From Anaerolineae bacterium (GTDB lineage: Bacteria; Chloroflexota; Anaerolineae; Caldilineales; Caldilineaceae), in the NCBI GenBank assembly GCA_030432295.1, contig JAUIHI010000028.1, positions 25,920 through 89,919 of the forward strand: a DNA stretch of 64,000 bases, in the 5' to 3' direction. This document shows positions 60,181-64,000 of the stretch, piece by piece. The translations under genes were made by a program, and so were the position numbers. The notes under the pieces are model-generated. The model worked only from the letters and a program-made list of their open reading frames with translations. It searched no databases and had not been told where the DNA came from. Each line of letters begins with the position of its first letter. Within the stretch, counting starts at the first letter, position 1.

Positions 60181-60251
60181 AAAAAACCGAGTTTTTGATA
60201 CCGACACATTCTCGTGAAATCCGGCGATTTCCGAGAAAAACTCGGTTTTTT
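60181..60251. terminator. Long-range hairpin between moxR and DUF58 gene
   Basis: Arms AAAAAACCGAGTTTTT (60181-60196) and AAAAACTCGGTTTTTT (60236-60251) are exact complements with a 39-base loop that holds a smaller stem (TTCTCGTGAAATC/GATTTCCGAGAA). T-runs at both ends suit a terminator or attenuator. The core AAACCGAGTTTT also appears at 56213. Confidence 0.7.
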
Positions 60252-60265
60252 CAGCGGACCCAGTA

Positions 60266-61567
60266 ATGTCTCCACGACTTCTCTTTCTGCTCACAGCCCT
60301 GGTCTTTGCCTGGCTGTTTGCTTTTAACAGTGGCCGGGAATTGGCCTACAATCTGGCCTATCTACTGACCGGGATTCTGGTCCTGAGCTATGGCTGGGCC
60401 TGGAACAGCACCCGCTTTGTGCAGATCAATCGCTACACCCGCGCCCGTCGCAGCCAGGTGGGGCAATTCTTCGAAGAGACTTTCGAGATTCGCAACCGGG
60501 GCCGCTTCCCCAAGCTCTGGCTGGAGCTGCGGGACTATTCCACTGTCCCCTTCCACGAAGTGAGCCGGGTGGTGAACAATTTGCAGGGCAAGAACAGCCA
60601 GCGCTGGCAGGTTCGCACCCTCTGCCAGCAGCGAGGCCACTTTCGCCTGGGGTCTATGAGCCTGCACAGCGGCGACCCTCTCGGCCTCTTTTCCGTGGGC
60701 CAGAACCTCTCCCTCACCAGCGATCTAATCGTCTATCCCGCCACTGTCGAACTCAATACTTTCCAGCCCCCCATCGCCGATCTGGCCGGGGGCGACGCGC
60801 GCAGCCGCCGCAGCCAGACCCTGACCACAAATGTCTCCGGCATCCGGGAATACGCGCCGGGCGACAGCTTCAGCCGTATCCACTGGCTGAGCACAGCCCG
60901 CACAGGTCGGTTGATGACCAAAGAGTTTGAACTGGACCCGTCAGCCGACATCTGGATTTTTCTGGACCTTTTTCACGAAGTGGAGCAGGCCCTGGCCTGG
61001 GAGCCAGAACGCCCGGATGCGGGAGTCTTTTCCCTCTCCCGTCTGCGCCGAGGCGGCAAGCGCTATGACGTGCTGGAACTGCCCCCCAGCACGACCGAAT
61101 ACAGTGTGACCATTGCGGCCAGTGTGGCCCGCTATTTTCTGCTGCGCAATCGGGCGGTGGGGATGATGTGGAACGGCGGGGAGCGTCAGGTGTTGCAGAC
61201 GGACCGGGGACAGCGCCAGGTGCGCAAGATTTTAGAGTTGATGGCGGTGACGAATGCCAGGGGCGGAATGCCCTTTGACGAGCTACTGCTGACCGACGGG
61301 GTGCGGCTGAACCGCAACGATATTGTGGTTGCCATCAGCCCGGACCCACGCCCGGACTGGGCGCGGGCCTTGCGGGAGTTGCGGCGGCGGGGTGTCAACA
61401 GCATTGCGGTGGTGCTGGACCCCGGCAGCTTTGGCGGGCGTCGGCCTGTGGACCCGCTGATGCACGAATTGGAGCTGAGCGCCATCCCCACCTACCCAAT
61501 CAAACGGGGAGATGCGCTTGAGGATGCCCTCAGCCGCACGGCAGGATGGGAGTTCCGCCGCTGGTAG
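60266..61567 (+). CDS. DUF58-domain protein
   Basis: This 433-residue protein has two N-terminal membrane segments (about 2-18 and 25-42). A beta-rich part (60-190) follows. The DUF58 signature is VSGIREYAPGDSFSRIHWLSTARTGRLMTKEFE, with the strictly conserved R-E-Y-x-P-G-D-x-x-R-x-I-H-W near residue 192. The C-terminal part resembles a von Willebrand-like region with IWIFLDLFHEVEQA. It is downstream of the MoxR gene on the same strand. These pairs occur widely in Chloroflexota, usually with a transglutaminase gene that is missing here. The start is ATG 60266. Confidence 0.92.
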   Translation: MSPRLLFLLTALVFAWLFAFNSGRELAYNLAYLLTGILVLSYGWAWNSTRFVQINRYTRARRSQVGQFFEETFEIRNRGRFPKLWLELRDYSTVPFHEVSRVVNNLQGKNSQRWQVRTLCQQRGHFRLGSMSLHSGDPLGLFSVGQNLSLTSDLIVYPATVELNTFQPPIADLAGGDARSRRSQTLTTNVSGIREYAPGDSFSRIHWLSTARTGRLMTKEFELDPSADIWIFLDLFHEVEQALAWEPERPDAGVFSLSRLRRGGKRYDVLELPPSTTEYSVTIAASVARYFLLRNRAVGMMWNGGERQVLQTDRGQRQVRKILELMAVTNARGGMPFDELLLTDGVRLNRNDIVVAISPDPRPDWARALRELRRRGVNSIAVVLDPGSFGGRRPVDPLMHELELSAIPTYPIKRGDALEDALSRTAGWEFRRW

Positions 61568-61604
61568 GCGAACCAAAAGAAGAATCTGTATACAGAAAAC
61601 TTCC

Positions 61605-61633
61605 CGATTTCTTGTAGACGCAACAAGAAATCG
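61605..61633. terminator. Terminator hairpin between DUF58 gene and lacI-2
   Basis: Arms CGATTTCTTGT (61605-61615) and ACAAGAAATCG (61623-61633) form an 11-bp stem with a seven-base loop. The two flanking genes converge on it. There is no clear U-tract. Confidence 0.55.
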
Positions 61634-61644
61634 TCGGCCAGGTA

Positions 61645-62670
61645 CTATGAACTCTCCCGCACTTCCAACTCCATCGGTGTGATGTGCAGCGGCGGCGGTT
61701 CGTCGTCTCCACCTTCTTCGGCGATCAGCCCAAAGAGTGCGCGCAGGGCCAGCCGAATCCGTCCCGGCAGGTCTTGTTTCAGGGTCGTCAGGGGTGGGGT
61801 GGAGACGGCAGAATCGGGCAGATTGTCGAAACCCACCACAGCCAGATCGCCGGGAACCGACACGCCAGCCTTGCGCGCACCGTTCAAGACGCTCAAGGCC
61901 CGCACATCGCTGACACACAGCACAGCAGTTGGCCGGGGGTCCAGGGACCAAATCTTCTCGAAGGATTCTTTCGCCATAGAAAGCAGCCCCCGGATGAAAA
62001 CGGGACGCAGGGTGGAGGGGGGCAGCCCGGCGTCGCGTACCGCGGCCTCGTAGCCGAGCATCCGCCGCTCGTAGGTGGGGATAATCACCCCATCTTGCCG
62101 GGGACCAATCGTACCGACAGCAATACGCCGGTGTCCCTTTTCAATTAAGTGCTGGGCGGCCTGATAGGCGCCGTTGAAATCATCCACATTGAACATCGGC
62201 GCGGCCAGACTCTCGTCGCCATTGATCATCACCAGCGGTCGGTTGGTGCGCTCGACGGCCTTGGCCAGAGGGTGGTTACGATGGATGCTAAAGAGCACAA
62301 AGCCATCCGCGGCAATCGTCGCCAGCAATCCCGGCGAGACTTCGCCAATCGCAGGAATGATCAGAATCCGCATCTTCTCTTCGTCGCAGACCGTTCCGAT
62401 CTCGCCCAAAATCAGACTGAACAACGGATCGTGCAGAATCCAGTCCAGGCCCGTGGGCATAACCAGGCCGATGGTGTTGGTGCGCCCGGTGGCCAAAGTG
62501 CGGGCCACAGGATGGGGCTGATAGCCCAATTCGTTGGCCGTGTCAATGATGCGGTCTCGGGTGGCCTGGCTTAGCTGATGGGGGGCGTTATAGGCAAAGG
62601 AGACAGCCGTCGGGGAAACACCGGCCTGCTTTGCCACATCGCGCAGGGTGACTCGCTTCTTTTTGCTCAC
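61645..62670 (-). CDS. LacI-family transcriptional regulator, second
   Basis: This 341-residue protein starts at GTG 62670 with AGAGGAAT before it. Residues 6-55 form the LacI helix-turn-helix (VTLRDVAKQAGVSPTAVSFAYN) and hinge. A type I binding-protein fold follows, with GLVMPTGLDWILHDPLFSLILGEI and a C-terminal ALSVLNGARKAGVSVPGDLAVVGFDNLPDSAVSTPPLTTLKQD. It converges on the DUF58 gene. No metabolic genes in its direction; rph lies upstream on the same strand. The target operon is unknown and may lie elsewhere. Confidence 0.93.
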   Translation of the reverse strand: MSKKKRVTLRDVAKQAGVSPTAVSFAYNAPHQLSQATRDRIIDTANELGYQPHPVARTLATGRTNTIGLVMPTGLDWILHDPLFSLILGEIGTVCDEEKMRILIIPAIGEVSPGLLATIAADGFVLFSIHRNHPLAKAVERTNRPLVMINGDESLAAPMFNVDDFNGAYQAAQHLIEKGHRRIAVGTIGPRQDGVIIPTYERRMLGYEAAVRDAGLPPSTLRPVFIRGLLSMAKESFEKIWSLDPRPTAVLCVSDVRALSVLNGARKAGVSVPGDLAVVGFDNLPDSAVSTPPLTTLKQDLPGRIRLALRALFGLIAEEGGDDEPPPLHITPMELEVRESS

Positions 62671-62828
62671 GAGATATTCCTCTTGTCGTTGGGAGGTGGT
62701 GGAATATAACTGCTAAAAATTTCTATTTTTTGGACAAGGGAGTGAGGACAACAACACGAATCAACATTTTTTTTGTACGCCGCGGGCAAAAGTAAAGGCC
62801 GAAATCGTCAAGTTTTTTCTCGGAATTG

Positions 62829-63575
62829 CTACACTTCTTCGGGCCATTGGATGTTGCAGGAAAGCAGGGCCTCGCGCTGTTTGTCCAGCAGACCTTTGAT
62901 GCCCATTTGGGCCAAGAGCAGCATCGCGTCGAGCGCGCCCCGGCTGAAGGGATCGCCTTCCGCAGTCCCCTGCATTTCGATAAATTCCCCGCTGCTGGTC
63001 ATCACCACATTGAAATCCACATCCGCGTTGCTGTCCAGGGCGTAGTCCAGGTCCAGTACGGCCTTGCCGTCCACCAGACCCACGCTCACCCCGGCCACGG
63101 CCCGCTTGAGAGTGCCTGCGGGGACCGAACCTTTTTGTTGAAGCGTGTGGATGGCCAGGGCCAGGGCCACAAAGCCCCCGGTGACAGAGGCGGTGCGGGT
63201 GCCGCCATCGGCCTGTAGCACATCGCAATCCACAATAATCTGGCGCTGGCCCAACTTGTCCAGGTCCACTGCCGAGCGCAGAGAACGGCCAATCAGCCGG
63301 GTGATCTCCTGGGTACGGCCTTTGGGACGCATGGTTTCGCGCTGGGTGCGTGTGCTGGTACTGCCGGGCAGCATCGAATATTCGGCTGTCACCCAGCCGT
63401 GGCGGGCCGAAGATTTGTGTAGCCAACGGGGAACAGTTTCGTCGATGCTGGCGGTGCAGAGGACTTTGGTGTTGCCGGTGCTGATCAGTACGGAGCCGGC
63501 GGGGTGCATCAGGTAGTCGAGTTCAAAGGTGCATGGGCGCAATTGGTCCAAAGCGCGTTTGGTTCGTGTGCTCAA
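62829..63575 (-). CDS. rph: Ribonuclease PH
   Basis: RNase PH trims tRNA 3' ends by phosphorolysis. This 248-residue protein starts at TTG 63575, with AAAGGA eight bases upstream; the longer open frame is repeat sequence. Family motifs are RPCTFELDYLMHPAGSVLIS, the phosphate-binding region SMLPGSTSTRTQRE (with Arg), RLIGRSLRSAVDL, IIVDCDVLQADGGTRTASVTGG and a MTSSGEFIEMQGTAEGDPF loop. The order and length match RNase PH. It lies upstream of the second LacI gene, on the same strand, 158 bases apart. Its promoter region may hold intergenic repeats. Confidence 0.95.
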   Translation of the reverse strand: MSTRTKRALDQLRPCTFELDYLMHPAGSVLISTGNTKVLCTASIDETVPRWLHKSSARHGWVTAEYSMLPGSTSTRTQRETMRPKGRTQEITRLIGRSLRSAVDLDKLGQRQIIVDCDVLQADGGTRTASVTGGFVALALAIHTLQQKGSVPAGTLKRAVAGVSVGLVDGKAVLDLDYALDSNADVDFNVVMTSSGEFIEMQGTAEGDPFSRGALDAMLLLAQMGIKGLLDKQREALLSCNIQWPEEV

Positions 63576-63926
63576 GAGGGGGATCCTTTCTGCACCGGTC
63601 GATTGACGTAAAATGGGACGCTGACGACGCCAAAAAGAGAGATTGGCGCTGATCAAATCTGCGTAGATCGATTGTTTCTGCGTAAACGTGCGTCCGCTGG
63701 ATGGGGCGAGAAATCCAACAACCTAAACTGTTTAGATTGTTGGGTGAATCATAAACCCGGAAACCCAATGACGCAAACCGCGGGTGGGCTTGGGATAAAC
63801 CACAGAATGCACGGAACACACAGAAAGGGAAACAGAAGAAAATTTTCCGTGTGTTTTGTGTATTCTGTGGTTAAGTAGAGCCGAGAAAGTTTTTAGATTT
63901 CTGGCAGTTGATGGCATACTGAAGGA
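63576..63926. repeat. Repeat-filled gap with two inverted repeats
   Basis: 351 bases without a supported gene. First palindrome: CCAACAACCTAAAC (63715-63728) with GTTTAGATTGTTGG (63730-63743), one mismatch. Second: about 30-base arms at 63796-63826 and 63843-63873 that begin TAAACCACAGAATGCAC and end GTGTATTCTGTGGTTAA, with a few mismatches. CTGATCAAATCTGCGTAGATC at about 63649 is a repeat word. The arms probably form stems. Such runs typify large Chloroflexota genomes. Confidence 0.65.
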
Positions 63927-64000
63927 ATGCCAAAACAACTGAAGTATCAACTGAACGAAACCGAATTGAAGCAAATCGAGCAGGCGATCAAAAGCGCACC
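63927..64000 (+). CDS. Probable IS630-type transposase or HTH protein, N-terminus only
   Basis: From ATG 63927 the frame reads MPKQLKYQLNETELKQIEQA and onward to the window edge (25 residues). This M-P-K-Q-x-x-Y-x-L-x-x-x-E-L start resembles helix-turn-helix proteins of the IS630 family. GAAGGA lies directly before the ATG, which is close for a ribosome site. AAGTTTTTAGATTTCTGG at about 63890-63906 could be part of the terminal repeat. The call is by resemblance only. Confidence 0.4.
   Translation, partial: MPKQLKYQLNETELKQIEQAIKSA

Noticed and set aside
60181..60251. Riboswitch in the moxR-DUF58 gap
   Set aside because: The gap is explained by one long stem with a small inner stem. No conserved aptamer core was recognised.
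1..64000. CRISPR arrays, tRNA and rRNA genes
   Set aside because: No regularly spaced direct repeats and no rRNA stretch were seen. No tRNA cloverleaf was recognised by eye, but a covariance scan was not possible, so a missed tRNA cannot be fully excluded.

Overview
The window is about 60% GC and gene-dense. It looks like a chromosomal stretch of a Chloroflexota bacterium of the Anaerolineae/Caldilineae/Ardenticatenia kind; this is inferred from gene content, not from a marker gene. Supporting signs are nickel superoxide dismutase with its SodX peptidase, many binding-protein transport systems and LacI regulators, large membrane glycoconjugate proteins, a MoxR/DUF58 pair, and intergenic spaces full of long palindromic repeats. 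No rRNA or CRISPR array was seen, and no tRNA was recognised by eye.

Left part (1-16 kb). A truncated MttB-family methyltransferase, an inositol monophosphatase and a bacterial PH-domain protein lie on the minus strand. They are followed by an MBL-fold hydrolase, sodN-sodX, and an Opp/Dpp-type importer without ATPase genes. Next come a lone helicase-associated-domain protein, a DUF1232-like membrane protein, a small operon ending in a MerR-type coiled-coil regulator, a coupled metallophosphoesterase-rimO pair, and a secreted phospholipase D-like protein.

Centre (16-33 kb). This is the most striking region: a multihaem cytochrome island read entirely from the minus strand. Six cytochrome c genes carry 57 predicted covalent haem sites: a diheme protein, an octahaem lipoprotein on a collagen-like stalk, a 13-haem protein, a NapC/NirT-like nonahaem protein, a 15-haem membrane-anchored protein and an internally duplicated decahaem. 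A b561-type membrane cytochrome is embedded in the operon. Cytochrome c maturation genes bracket the island: ccmE (an unusual Cys-type) at one end, and ccmH, ccmG, ccmF and a CcmI-like zinc-ribbon protein at the other. The likely logic is quinol oxidation at the membrane (NapC-like protein and b561) feeding surface-exposed multihaem proteins; this is inference.

Right-centre (33-51 kb). An orphan OmpR-type regulator and a polysaccharide flippase are followed by a complete partner-switching module (STAS, anti-sigma-like kinase, receiver-SpoIIE phosphatase, STAS). Then come two glycosyltransferases, a membrane-tethered GH5-like protein, an Ig-like lipoprotein and a very large polytopic membrane protein. 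A FIST protein is translationally adjacent to a five-PAS histidine kinase with a canonical LOV photosensor domain.

Right part (51-64 kb). A sugar ABC importer (binding protein, two permeases) sits under a LacI regulator with a perfect Cre-like operator. It is preceded by a large protein with a predicted TIM-barrel-like N-terminus and carboxypeptidase-regulatory-like repeats. After it come moxR-DUF58, a second LacI regulator, rph, and at the edge the start of a probable IS630-type transposase.

Gene starts were chosen from Shine-Dalgarno spacing and operon overlap where possible. Function assignments rest on motifs read by eye; no database search was run.
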